A DNA stretch of 64,000 bases from Eutreptiella sp. 'Long Island Sound 2002' (Eukaryota > Euglenozoa > Euglenophyceae > Eutreptiales > Eutreptiaceae), in NCBI GenBank assembly GCA_964036045.1, contig OZ038386.1:11928113-11992112 (forward strand), in the 5' to 3' direction. The notes under the pieces were generated by a model that saw only the letters and a program-made list of their open reading frames with translations, was not told the DNA's origin and searched no databases. Both the position numbers and the translations under genes were made by a program. The number at the start of each line of letters is the position of its first letter. The stretch's first letter is position 1. Positions 37,628 to 49,034 of this stretch are shown one piece after another.

Positions 37628-40600
37628 TGGGCGCCGTGCACTGTGTGCAGGTGACGGGCTCCCATCAGTTGCAGCTCTGCCGCAAGGGCCTGCCACCCAC
37701 CTCCTTCATCTTGCCCGAGCATCACCACGTGGTCCTCCCACAATCCCTACACAGCCGCGTCTCCATCACAGCCACAGGCCTCACCCGGGCCAGTGTCTTG
37801 GCGATGGCGGCCACGTACCACCACCGGCACCTCCCCAAGTGGGTGCGAGGCCTACCTTGCGCCCTCCCCGCAACCGTGGACCGCAAGCTAACCCAGCACT
37901 CCACCGCCGCCGGCTCCTGCCCTGGTCCCCCCCCCACCGGCCACGTGTCGCCCCGCCCAGACGTGATGACCCTCAACGTGCAGATGTCCCTGCGACCCAA
38001 GCTCCGCGCCCTGGACGTCCTGGTGCGCGAGTGCCAGTACCCGCTAACCCTGCATGTTCAAGAAGCGGGGCCCCTGATCATCCAGCGGGTGCACCCCCTG
38101 TACCACACCATCCAGGCACCTGCAAGAATAGCTGGGGGATGTGCCACTCTCCTCTACAGGACCCCGGACCTGGTCGTGACCGGCCACAGCGCCCACCCGT
38201 CGGGACGAGCCCTCGTCACGCACTTCACCATGGCTGGCGTGACCCACTGCCACGCCAACGTGTATTTCCCCGCCGACCGGAACCTCGACACCCTCCAAGA
38301 AATCCTGGATTGGGTGTACCCGTACCTCCTCCTCACCCCGGCTAGAGTGGTTGTCCTGACAGGGGACCTGAACGCCAACTGCCGCTGGGTCTCGCACCTC
38401 CCTGTCTCCCCTGCCTCCCTCTGTGACCTCGTCCTCCCCACGCTCACGCGCCTTGGGATGCGCCGTCTACGCCCCCTCGCGGAGGCCCCCACGTGGGTGA
38501 GCCCGCAAGGTTTCGCCGGTGCCCTGGACCACATCTTCCTCCGCACCCCTTCGGAAGCAGCCCACACCACGGAGGTGCGCTCCGATTCCAGTTTCCCATC
38601 TGACCACCTACCCGTGACTGCCACCCTCCATGACCTCCCGCCAGCGCCCCAATTGGTATGCCCTTCGAAAAAGGGCCGCTTCCCCATCCCGCGGGAGCCC
38701 CTCGCCAGCCAGCTCCGCACCCTCAACGACACCTTTCGGGCCGAACTCGCTACGCCGCCCCCGGGCGCGCCCGAAGCACAGCCACGCTATACCGAGGTGA
38801 CCTCAGCGCTATACGCCGCGGCTACGGCTGCCTACGGGCCCCCCGTCCCCAGCCAGCCGGTACCGTCGACGGTACGTGTCCACGTCACCAACCTTCAACG
38901 CTACACGCTCGCCTACCCGGATTGGGCGTCCCAATCGTCACACCTCGTGGAGGTCGCCCGCCTCAAAGAACGCATCCGAGCGGCCTGGGACGTTCTCCTT
39001 CTGGAGAAGGATGTAGGGCTGGCGCCCCTACCCGCTGCCCCTGGCCAACCCACCAAAGTGGACTACCGCCGCACGTTGGGGGCGCGCTACGTACCCCCAG
39101 CGGATCCGGTCTACGTGGTGGGCGTCCCGGTACCTCTTCATCAACAAGCCGCCGTTGCGTTGGACCAGCTGCGCCAAAGGCACCTTGCCCCTCTTGAGGC
39201 GCTCTCACTCGCGCGCGTCCGGACCATCACGGGATGGGAGGAAAGGCCGCTCGGCCCACCACCCAACGCCACCACCGCAAACCTGCGGGCCATCATCCGC
39301 CGGGCGGCGGCCACTGTGCCGTACCACGACTTACTGGAGTACCGGCTGTTCGGACAATTGGAGGATGCCCAGTTTGCGGCGATCGTGAGCCTGATCAACA
39401 GTATTCTCCGTGGGGTGCCCGTGCCCCAGGCACACTCTGCAGACTTCATCAACCTTCCGAAAAAGACGCCGCACGGCCCCATTGCAAACGGCAGGCCGCT
39501 GACCAATCTGGCCACGATATGGAAACTCACGGCTGCCCTCATCAAAGACCACTACCAGCCCCGCCTGGTTCAGAACGGCATCCTGCCGCCCTACCAGTTC
39601 GGGATGTCCCCGCACTGCTCCTCCATGGAGCTACTCCGCGTCCTACACGATGTATGGTGGGACCGCTGGCGCAGACGCCTCGAAGCGTGGGTCCTGTCGG
39701 ACGATGTCCGCCACGCGTATGGCTCCATCAACCACACCACCGAGTACGCCGTCCTCACCGCCGCAGGGATCTCCCCAGCCGACGCCGCGACCCTTCAGCA
39801 CCATGACCGCGCCCTTGAGGTGCACATGGGGGGAGCTGACGGACGCTCTCCGTCCTCCACCCGGCTGGGGGCCGGCACGGGGCAAGGGTGCCCCCTGTCC
39901 GGCATGAAGTACTGCATATATGGCGAAGTTCGGGGGCAGGAGGCCTGCCGTTCCGTCCCCCCCACCGACACCCCCGCGGGCCCGCTGAACCGGGTTCTCC
40001 TGATGGATGACACCCAGTGGCTGCCCGGCGACCGTTGCCATTTGCCCGCCCTCGCCAGCGGCATTGAGAGAGCGGGCCGCCTCACCAACCTCCACTCAGA
40101 CCCAACAAAAACGGTCTTGATCGGCACCGACATGCGCGATGGTCAGGTCTATTTCCTCAACGACACGGTATACCTCAATGGTCACCCCGTGCGATGTGCC
40201 ACGAGCCAGGACTACGTCCGCGTCCTTGGCCGCCATGCCCTTCCCCACCTCTTCCATCCCGTCGACTCCCGGCGCCTGTTCTCGGGCGCCCGCGCTGCGT
40301 GCCGGGCGCTCCGCGCCCCACGACTCCCCGCCCACTACCCCCTCGCCATGTATACTGCCAAGTGTCATGGGACGGTCAACTGGTTTACCAGTGTCCGCCC
40401 CCCCTCCTACGGGGCCCTGCGCGTGCTGGACGCCATGACCGCCTCGGCCATGCGCGCCACCGCTGGGTGGACCCTCTCCGCCTCTGCTCACTTCCTCCGT
40501 GAGGTCCCCGAAGGGGGAGTCGGTATACCCCCGGCACCGGTCGTTGGGTTTACTAACTTCTTCGGCGTCTACATCCGACACCTGAACCACCCCAACTCCC

Positions 40601-42645
40601 TGGTCTGCCGGTCCACGCGCCACGGGCTCCTCACTGCCCTCTGGCGGTTCCATCCTTCCCAGCCCTGCCTCACCCCGGAGCTCGGGCTCCGGTGCACCGC
40701 ACACCCCACGGACCACGATCTATTTGTTGCCCTGTGCCACCGGTGCGACATCGCCATCCACTTACCCCCTGACAGCCATCTGCCACACCACACCCCCCAT
40801 GTGCTGGCCCTGTCGTCACCCGGACTCGAGGTCCAGGACACCCACGCGTGGATGCTTGCGGGCCATCGCAGTACAGAGGACGCGCGACGCAAGGGGTGGC
40901 CCCGGGCCTCGCCCCGCCCCACTCCGCCGGTCGGCACCGTCCCCCCGGTTAGACGCTGCCAAGCGGTGAACGCGACCGTCCCCACGTTCTCCTGGCTCCC
41001 TGAGAACTATGGGATCCTCCACGACGCGTCGTGGTGCCCGAAGACCCGGCGCTGCGGCGGGGCAGTGGCGGTGTTCTGCCCCGTCACCCTCCGGTACCAG
41101 GTGTACCCCGTCCCCATCCCCTTGAGGCTGGACAATGCCTACACGGCGGAGCTGTACACGGCATGGGTGGCCCTCACCGCCAAGGGGCCCTCAGCCGACC
41201 CTGCCATCGGCTTCCGATCCGGTGCGTGGCACTTCGCGGACTGCAAAGGGTACATCACGGCGCAGGAAGGGCGCCGCGAGCCGGAAGACTCGCTGCAGGG
41301 AGATCTCATAAGATCGTGTCGCGACATGGCCCACGGTCATGCCCCTCCCCATCACCTCTATTCCCATATCGCCGGCACCTGGCTCGATACCCTGCTGGAC
41401 CGGGTGGACGAAGCGGCAGGGCAAGCTGCGGACACTTGCCCGGACGCCGTGGGATGGCTCGGCCCCCTACAGAAACCCCGCGTCTGCTTCTCCCACGCGG
41501 GCCTCCAGGTCCACGACGCCGTGCCCCACGCGCGCCGCGCCTTGCTCGCCTCCCACCACGCCTTCTCTGCGTCCCCCCCGCCACAACGCCTCCCCGACCT
41601 CAACGAGTACGCCAACATCGTCAGCCACGGTCTCGTCACATGGGGGGACCACCTCACGGTCACCGGCATCCGCCTCTCCCTGTTCCCCCCAAGAGATATG
41701 TCCTGCCCCCTCTGCACCATGCCCGCCTCCGGGGACCATATCCTCTCGTGCCCGCTAGACCCGCTCATCCGCGCCCACTACCATCGGTGGCTTGCGGCCC
41801 GACTCTCTCAGAGGTGCCATGCCTGGCGCCACTGTACGCCCACTGCTTGGGGCACCCTCGTCCTTTGGGGGGACGAGCCGTTCATACTGGCTGTGGACGG
41901 CTCCCCGGCCCACCACACCATCGCAACCTACACTGTTGGTCGTCTCGGAGCCATCTCCACGCCACACAAGGATGCCCTGCTGCACAGAGGTCTGCGTCCT
42001 GCGCGTCTCCGTCGCCTACTCTGCGATGTCGTTCTCACTGCCGTTCTCCTACATAAGCGGCACGCGGTGCCCGTTCTACCTCTTGCCGACCACCTCTCTC
42101 CCCTACCGCGGGCCCCCGTTAACCAGTCCCTCGCCAACGACCCACCGCCAGAGTGGTATCACGTAGCCAACTGGGCCCCAACGCCCGGCTCGGGCAGGTG
42201 GCCGGCCTGGGACGTCCTCCTAGGACTCTGGCTATCAGGGGACCTCCTCCTGGCCCCTAAGGTGAAGTCCGTCATCTCCACCCGGAGCAAGCACAGTCCG
42301 TACCGCGTCCTGTATGTGTACAACGGGTCGAACCAGATTCCGCCGACCATGTGGCAGGAGATTGAGCAGAATCCCCATGACGTGATCATCTTGGACAGTC
42401 TCGGACGGCACGGGCTTGCCCCTCATCTCCCAGGTCGACGCCGCCTCTGGGCCATCCATTACGGTGGCAATGGACGGAGCCTGGAAGCCGGCCTCTGTGG
42501 AGATGTGATCCCCTCGTGGTGTGCCGCACTACATTCTGCGTTCTCGGCCATCCTCACTGCGGCTTCCCAAGGACCCCGCACGGTCTTTAAGGACATGCAG
42601 GTGGCCATGGGTCGGCCCGCCCCGTGGCCCTGTCCCCGCCCGTGA
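37351..42645 (+). CDS. LINE A2 ORF2: AP-endonuclease / reverse transcriptase / RNase H polyprotein, intact
   Basis: This is the enzyme of target-primed reverse transcription, 1764 residues from ATG 37351, eight bases after the ORF1 stop position seen in A3. The N-terminal ~200 residues are unrecognised. The AP-like endonuclease occupies about 203-425, with N209 (MTLNVQ), E238 (HVQEAG), D339 and N341 (GDLNAN), D393-H394 (LDHIF) and D418-H419 (SDHLPV). RT is about 690-950, with motif A VLSDDVRHAY (781-790), motif B GTGQGCPLSG (from 842) and motif C LMDD (884-887), where Met replaces the usual Ala or Val. RNase H has D1225, E1267, D1297, H1339 and D1353. A zinc knuckle C1452-x2-C1455-x7-H1463-x3-C1467 follows, then about 300 unassigned residues. 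All catalytic residues looked for are present, so the product may be active. Confidence 0.95.
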   Translation: MAGRNEDIPAAVSQLRHSHLDGVPHVRNLHLGAYTPSSPPREWGLVPVPASGTAQLITPPYALEMCLHLPVGVHYYRACSGADPWPRNVLSLVGAVHCVQVTGSHQLQLCRKGLPPTSFILPEHHHVVLPQSLHSRVSITATGLTRASVLAMAATYHHRHLPKWVRGLPCALPATVDRKLTQHSTAAGSCPGPPPTGHVSPRPDVMTLNVQMSLRPKLRALDVLVRECQYPLTLHVQEAGPLIIQRVHPLYHTIQAPARIAGGCATLLYRTPDLVVTGHSAHPSGRALVTHFTMAGVTHCHANVYFPADRNLDTLQEILDWVYPYLLLTPARVVVLTGDLNANCRWVSHLPVSPASLCDLVLPTLTRLGMRRLRPLAEAPTWVSPQGFAGALDHIFLRTPSEAAHTTEVRSDSSFPSDHLPVTATLHDLPPAPQLVCPSKKGRFPIPREPLASQLRTLNDTFRAELATPPPGAPEAQPRYTEVTSALYAAATAAYGPPVPSQPVPSTVRVHVTNLQRYTLAYPDWASQSSHLVEVARLKERIRAAWDVLLLEKDVGLAPLPAAPGQPTKVDYRRTLGARYVPPADPVYVVGVPVPLHQQAAVALDQLRQRHLAPLEALSLARVRTITGWEERPLGPPPNATTANLRAIIRRAAATVPYHDLLEYRLFGQLEDAQFAAIVSLINSILRGVPVPQAHSADFINLPKKTPHGPIANGRPLTNLATIWKLTAALIKDHYQPRLVQNGILPPYQFGMSPHCSSMELLRVLHDVWWDRWRRRLEAWVLSDDVRHAYGSINHTTEYAVLTAAGISPADAATLQHHDRALEVHMGGADGRSPSSTRLGAGTGQGCPLSGMKYCIYGEVRGQEACRSVPPTDTPAGPLNRVLLMDDTQWLPGDRCHLPALASGIERAGRLTNLHSDPTKTVLIGTDMRDGQVYFLNDTVYLNGHPVRCATSQDYVRVLGRHALPHLFHPVDSRRLFSGARAACRALRAPRLPAHYPLAMYTAKCHGTVNWFTSVRPPSYGALRVLDAMTASAMRATAGWTLSASAHFLREVPEGGVGIPPAPVVGFTNFFGVYIRHLNHPNSLVCRSTRHGLLTALWRFHPSQPCLTPELGLRCTAHPTDHDLFVALCHRCDIAIHLPPDSHLPHHTPHVLALSSPGLEVQDTHAWMLAGHRSTEDARRKGWPRASPRPTPPVGTVPPVRRCQAVNATVPTFSWLPENYGILHDASWCPKTRRCGGAVAVFCPVTLRYQVYPVPIPLRLDNAYTAELYTAWVALTAKGPSADPAIGFRSGAWHFADCKGYITAQEGRREPEDSLQGDLIRSCRDMAHGHAPPHHLYSHIAGTWLDTLLDRVDEAAGQAADTCPDAVGWLGPLQKPRVCFSHAGLQVHDAVPHARRALLASHHAFSASPPPQRLPDLNEYANIVSHGLVTWGDHLTVTGIRLSLFPPRDMSCPLCTMPASGDHILSCPLDPLIRAHYHRWLAARLSQRCHAWRHCTPTAWGTLVLWGDEPFILAVDGSPAHHTIATYTVGRLGAISTPHKDALLHRGLRPARLRRLLCDVVLTAVLLHKRHAVPVLPLADHLSPLPRAPVNQSLANDPPPEWYHVANWAPTPGSGRWPAWDVLLGLWLSGDLLLAPKVKSVISTRSKHSPYRVLYVYNGSNQIPPTMWQEIEQNPHDVIILDSLGRHGLAPHLPGRRRLWAIHYGGNGRSLEAGLCGDVIPSWCAALHSAFSAILTAASQGPRTVFKDMQVAMGRPAPWPCPRP

Positions 42646-43055
42646 CCCGTCCTCGACCTCACGTGCCCGGACCGCTCCGGTGCTGCGCGCAGTCGTGCCG
42701 GACCGCGCTCCTTGTCTGGCGGCGTTCTAAGTCGGAGGTGATGCCCCGGGAGACCCACATCTTCCGTGCACGTTGATCTTGGAACGCTTACTCGGGTGGA
42801 TCCAGGACAGTTCGGAGCGGTTGGTGGCCGGGACCGGAGAGCAGATCGAGCCGTAGCGTTGTCGTACACTGACGTTGTGACCCAGACGGCCTGCTGGGAG
42901 GAGCGTTCTCAGGTGTGCGACGAGATTCGTCTTGCTCTAGCGGAGGTAAGACGGAGGACTCCCTCGGCAGAGCCTGCGTGGGGCCCCCGAGGGACGACGC
43001 CAAGGCTCACCGTACGTGGGACCGCGGCAGGCGCTCCTCCTCCTCCTCCTCCTCC
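42646..43055 (+). other. LINE A2 3' UTR and (CTC)n tail
   Basis: About 400 bases that are the most conserved part shared by A1 (4154-4600), A3 (54329-54741) and the three B copies. It includes TGATGCCCCGGGAGACCC, GGATCCAGGACAG and a GGAGGTAAGACGG motif that resembles a 5' splice donor (AG|GTAAGA). It ends in GGCAGGCG and (CTC)n, then the satellite starts with ACTCACC. The CTC tail can pair with the GAG of the - strand satellite (TGAGTGGG), which would suit priming of reverse transcription on the target. Confidence 0.75.
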
Positions 43056-45264
43056 CCCACTCACCCACTCACCCACACACCCACTCACCAACTCACCCAC
43101 TCACCCACTCATCCACTCACCCACTCACCCACTCACCCACTCACCCACTCACCCACTCATCCACTCACCCACTCACCCACTCACCCACTCACCCACTCAC
43201 CCACTCACCCACTCACCCACTCACCCACACACCCACTCACCCACTCACACACTCACCCACTCATCCACTCACCCACTCACCCACTCACCCACTCATCCAC
43301 TCACCCACTCACCCACTCACCCACTCACCCACTCACCCACTCACCCACTCAACCACTCACCCACACACCCACTCACCCACTCACCCACTCACCCACTCAT
43401 CCACTCACCCACTCACCCACTCACCCACTCACCCACTCACCCACTCACCCACTCACCCACTCACCCACTCACCCACACACCCACTCACCCACTCACCCAC
43501 TCACCCACTCATCCACTCACCCACTCACCCACTCACCCACTCACCCACTCACCCACCCATCCAGTCACCCACTCACCCACTCACCCAGTCACCCACTCAC
43601 CCACTCACCCACTCACCCACTCACCCACACACCCACTCACCCACTCACCCACTCACCCACTCATCCACTCACCCACTCACCCACTCACCCACTCACCCAC
43701 TCACCCACTCACCCACTCACCCACTCAACCACTCGCCCACTCGCCCACTCACCCACTCACCCACTCACCCACTCACCCATGCACCCATGCACCCACTCAC
43801 CCACTCACCCACTCACCCAATCACCCAGTCACCCACCCACCCACCCACCCACTCACCCACTCACCCACTCACCCACTCACCCACTCACCCACTCACCCAC
43901 TCACCCACTCACCCACTCACCCACTCACCCACTCACCCACTCACCCACACACCCACTCACCCACTCACCCACTCACCCACTCACCCACTCACCCACTCAC
44001 CCACTCACCCACTCACCCACTCACCCACTCATCCACTCACCCACTCACCCACTCACACACTCACCCACTCACCCACTCATCCACTCACCCACTCATCCAC
44101 TCACCCACTCACCCACTCAGCCACTCACCCACTCACCCACTCACCCACTCACCCACTCACCCACTCACCCACTCACCCACTCACCCGCTCAGCCACTCAC
44201 CCACTCACCCACTCACCAACTCACCCACTCACCCACCCACCCACTCACCCTCTCACCCACTCACCCACTCACGCACTCACCCACTCACCCACTCACCCAC
44301 TCACCCACTCACCCACTCACCCACGCACCCACTCACCCACTCACCCACTCACCCACTCACCCACTCACCCACTCACCCACTCACCCACTCACACAATCAC
44401 CCACTCACCCACTCATCCACTCACCCACTCACCCACTCACCCACTCACCCACTCACCCACTCACCCACTCACCCACTCACCCACTCACCCACTCACCCAC
44501 TCACCCACTCACCCACTCACCCACTCACCCACTCACCCATGCACCCACTCAGCCACTCACCCACTCACCCACTCACCCACACACCCACTCACCCACTCAC
44601 CCACTCACCCACTCACCCACTCACCCACTCACCCACTCACCCACTCATCCACTCACCCACTCACCCACTCACCCACTCACCCACTCACCCACTCACCCAC
44701 TCACCCACTCACCCACTCACCCACTCACCCACTCACCCACTCACCCACTCACCGACTCACCCACTCACCCACTCACCCACTCACCCACTCACCCACTCAC
44801 ACACTCACCCACTCACCCACTCACCCACTCACCCACTCACCCACTCACTCACTCACCCACTCACCCACTCACCCACGCACCCACTCACCCACTCACCCAC
44901 TAACCAACTCACCCACTCACCCACTCACCCACTCACCCACTCACACAATCACCCACTCACCCACTCACCCACTCACCCACTCACCCACTCACCCACTCAC
45001 CCACTCACCCACTCACCCACTCACCCACTCACCCACTCACCCACTCACCCACTCACCCACTCACCCACTCACCCACTCACCCACTCACCCATGCACCCAC
45101 TCACCCACTCACCCCCTCACCCACTCACCCACACACCCACTCACCCACTCACCCACTCACCCACTCACCCACTCACCCACTCACCCACTCACCCACTCAT
45201 CCACTCACCCACTCACCCACTCACCCACTCACCGACTCACCCACTCACCCACTCACCCACTCAC
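43056..45264 (+). repeat. 8-bp satellite array S6
   Basis: 2.2 kb between A2 and A3. It is rich in CACACACCC and TCATCC variants near A2, similar in style to the right half of S3. A (CACAATCACCC) marker recurs at about 44392 and 44943. No gene. Confidence 0.97.
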
Positions 45265-45343
45265 CTGGTGACCTGGCACCAGTCTAAAAACCCTCAGGAT
45301 GGTAGCTGTAGGACGGATTGCCTACACGCACTGCCACGCTGGA
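45265..45343 (+). promoter_or_regulatory. Conserved A/B 5' leader with two stem-loops (A3)
   Basis: Stem-loop 1 here is the perfect CTGGTG-N6-CACCAG, and stem-loop 2 is TGTAGG-N8-CCTACA as in A2. The leader begins directly after CACTCAC of the satellite, in a different register from A2 and B1. Confidence 0.6.
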
Positions 45344-46032
45344 CACCAATCGTGAATCGTCGTGTTAGTCGTGCCACCACGTGACTCAGCTCTGCCATCG
45401 TGGCCCCCTCTCCGCTCAACTCCACCCGTATGGTGCACTCTCTCTCTCCCTCTTCATCCCGTGTCTCCAAGGGCTGAGTGCCGCACCTCAAGTGCGTCCC
45501 TCCCCCTTGCAAGCCGTTTCCTGCTCACAGTGGGCACGTCGTTATACGTTCGGCTCTGGCAAGACGTCCACCTCGCCGTGGCAATCTTCCAGGCCGCTAC
45601 GCGGGGAGCCGCGACGGGGACTGCATTCGACGTATCCGCCGCTCAAGCGTGACGCCTTGTGCAGGGGTATCATCAGTCGTCCGATTCGTCGTCCCAACGT
45701 GGGGCCCCTCGCTCCCGTGCGCCACTAGGGTTGCAGCACCACGCGCCAGCGCGGTGCTCCCCTCGCACCCCCGCCCTATGTGTCCTGGGACCCCCGCTCA
45801 CCGACCCGGTCCGCCAGGCGGCCCCATGTTACTCCGCGCCATCGCGCCATGCTCTTTATTTTGTCACACTATGGCCACGCTCGTGGTACCCCTTGTTTCT
45901 CTCCTGCGCGCCCCATCCGACTGGGGCTGCCTATGATGTCAGTGCACCTCCGTTTGCCGACACCTCGATCTGCTCCCCCCCCCCAACATATTGCGGCCAC
46001 AGGCCACCCGCTCTTTTCTCGCCACAGCTACC

Positions 46033-49026
46033 ATGTCAGACCGCTCAACACCGTCCCAGGACACCCCCTCTCCCGCCCCCGACACCGGTCGAGGCGGCGC
46101 CATTCGTCAGGGGCCGTTCCCCATGTTTCTGATGGACATCGCCCAGTCCGACGATGCTGACCGTCTGCTGCGAGAACTGGACATGCTGAAGGATGACGCA
46201 CTGGAAGCGGCAGATACGGCTGTCCAGGCCACCGACCCCGCCCTGGCTGACTTGTGTGATGCCCTGCGATGGACGGCTGCCAACGGCGACATCCAAGCTA
46301 TTACGGCGGTGACGGGGGTGTGGACACCGCGGGGGCTCCTGCTCACAGCCACCGTAACGGTCGCCGCAGGCCCGTCTGACACGAAGGTCATCGAACACGT
46401 CCCCCTGTCGCTGGTACAAGGAGGCCCACTGCTGGAGTATATCTCCAAGGACCCTGAGGCCCTCACAGCGGCTCTCGTCACGCAGTGGAGCCCAAGCCAT
46501 GCCCCAATTTCGGCGTCACGCCTCCGCAACCAAGTCTTCAAGGGCCTGTACACAGCCCGCGAACAGCCACCGCCCGTCGACACTGCCGGCCCTCCGGACA
46601 TCCAAAGCCAGAAGGTCTCCCACAAGATCCACAAGCCCATCAGCCAGTTCCTTGCCCCCCACCTCAGACCGTCATGGGACCGCCTCCGCACCCGAGAGGT
46701 AGTTGCGGCCTTTTGGGCGCTACCCAACGACGTGCATGCGGTCCTGCAGGCAGCCCACATCCCGACAGCAGACCTCGTCCCGCTGAAGTTCGGGCTCCTG
46801 GCGTGGGCCTCCTCCGTCTGCCTCACAGGACAGTACACGCCAGCCCCCGTTCCCACACCCCCCGCCCTCGCCAACAAGGGCATGTGGACCCCCGAGCAGC
46901 TGCGGCCGCTGCTCGAGTGCTCGATCTTGCCGATCCGCAGCGTGGAGCTGCTGCATCAGATCGAGCAGGCTGGCGAGCACTCCTGGGCCACAGCCCCCAC
47001 TTTCGCCCTGCTGCAGGCCGGCATCGCCGACACCGCCAACCCGCCCCCGCTCACGCCGCCAAGCCACGCACCTTACCTCACCAAAGGGCAAGCAGCGCCC
47101 AGCCCCGCCGGCACTCTGTTCGCCACGGCGGCGTTCACCCCAGCGTCAGCCCTGTACAAGGCCCAGGGCAAGCCCACCCCCTCAGGGTCCGAACCATCGC
47201 CTTCATCACTGTTGCCCGAACAGACAAGGCTTTCTTTCAATCTCCCAGAGCCTGCCTCCCAGGTACCACCGGCTGCCGCAGACCCCACGCCCCCAGAGTC
47301 ACCGGCCCCGGCCGTCGGGTCGGCCCCCCCCAGCCCCTCCCAGGTGGGGGAGCCTTTCGTCCCGGACCTGGATGTCACGGCCTACTCCACCGACTACGCT
47401 CAATTGCATGACGAGTATGAGGCCCAACGACGGGAGCTGGCCGTGGCACGGGGCGACCTGGAGTCCCTCACGCGGGATCTGGACGCGGTGCGCACCGAAC
47501 GGGATAATGCCCAGCAGCAGGCCCAGCGTTGCGCCGCGGCACAGCGGCAGACCGAAGCCGTTAGGCTCAACAACTTCATCAGGTCGGTACCCCCCCTCCT
47601 GTCCATCGCCACCAGACTCCACGGCCTCCAGTCCACGCCGCCGGCATTCGCCAACGCCGTGCGCAGTACCGTTCCGGCTTCATTCGAGCTGCCCCCCCCC
47701 GGCTCTCAGCAGTTCCTGGTCCTCGTGCCGGTCATCCTCGCCGCAGCAGTTCTCACCTCGCCCCAGGCACCCAACCTCCAGGAATTGGCCGACGTCCTCC
47801 GTAGGGCTATGGCCGCGCCAGGCGCCGTGCCGGTCCCGGAGGCCCCTGCGCTTGCGCCCGAACTGTCGTTCGCAGTCCCGTAACCGATCCCTAAGCCGAG
47901 GGCGGTCTCTGCCTTTCGGGCACCGGGCGCGACCGCCCAGCCGCCGCCGTCTCTGCCGTCGCCTGCCGATGCCGCCCTGACCGACCTGCTGGAGTGGATC
48001 CCGGAGATCCCCAAGGGCTGTGAGGACGAGGTTGCGCACGCGCTCCACCTCCAGCTCTTCCGCCAGTACGGCGCGAAGGTCAACACCCTCCCGCAGTCGC
48101 CGATCCGGGAGCAGTGGGCCTGGGTCCACAGCCACGCGCCCAGCCTGCCCGGCATCGCGGAAGTCCTGCGATCCTTCCTCTCCAACCCCCCTGCAGTCCA
48201 GCAGGTTTCCGCCAGCCCAGCCACCTCCCCATCAGAAGCTGCAGCCGCCAACCAGGCACAGGGCGCAGCGAAAAAGAAGGGGTATACACCCCAAAAAATC
48301 GATCCGCAAGTTTACTCGAAAGCCCTGTGGGTCGGCTGGCAAGAAGTCGACGATCCGCCGTCCGGTGAAGTTGATGCAGGACTCCTCGGTGGTATCCTTC
48401 GGGATAAATTTGGTGCAGGCCTTTCCTCCATTACTGAAGAACAATTGAACCATACATCCAAGTTCACAATCGTCGGAATCCGACCAGCAGAGTACGAGCG
48501 CGGCATGCGACTGACGAGGCAACACACGGCTCGTGGCTGGCGAGTGACGTGGGCCGAATCGAAGAAACAACCGTTCACGCCCTGGGTGCCTGACCCTGAC
48601 CGAGACCGTCCGCCCCGGAAGACTCATCGGGGAAGCCGCGGGAAGCAGCGCCGTCCACGGGACCCTGACGATCAGGTGGACCTTACGGCAACGTCGGGAT
48701 CGGACGGAGAACCAGACCCCAAATATCAGCGCAGGTACAGCCCCCGCCGCTCGGACCGGTCCCCGTCCCGCCGCCGCAGCCCAGGCCATCGCCGCGACAG
48801 CCCGCCGCCGAGGCGTCGCAGCGCGTACCGCGATGAGCCACAAGCGCTTTCCAGCCGCCACGACCACCATGCAGCAGCCCCCCTCCTGCCCTACCCGTAC
48901 TCGGGGGACCCCCACGACCCCCGAGTGGCCATGGCCCACAACCCCTACGCTCCCCCGCCCTGGAGCCCCCCAGCCGACCCCCACCGCTACCAGCCGTACT
49001 TCGGTCGGCGTTCGCGGGACCGGTAA
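46033..49026 (+). pseudogene. LINE A3 ORF1: one in-frame TAA in an otherwise continuous 997-codon frame
   Basis: ATG 46033 to TAA 49024-49026 is one frame with a single nonsense codon, TAA 47881-47883, at residue 617. The N-terminal half, coiled coil, C-terminal domain and SR-rich basic tail are as in A2, and only a few residues differ. Immediately before the TAA, A3 has a segment (reading LAPELSFAVP) that is altered in A2, so the break point coincides in both copies. The true stop lies eight bases before the ORF2 ATG, which is suitable for termination-reinitiation. This copy shows best that ORF1 is one long protein rather than two. Confidence 0.75.
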
Positions 49027-49034
49027 CCCGGGAC

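Larger units (their letters stand above)
33602..43055 (+). mobile_element. LINE family A, copy A2 (full length)
   Basis: 9.45 kb flanked by satellite. Order: 5' UTR with stem-loop leader (33602-34370), ORF1 (34371-37627, frameshifted), ORF2 (37351-42645, intact), 3' UTR (42646 to about 43033), (CTC)n tail. There are no LTRs. The order endonuclease, RT, RNase H, C-terminal zinc knuckle is that of APE-type LINEs that carry RNase H; I do not assign a clade. It is near-identical to A3 by eye, including the UTRs, so both inserted recently. Their satellite flanks differ, which argues for two insertions rather than a segmental duplication. Confidence 0.95.
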
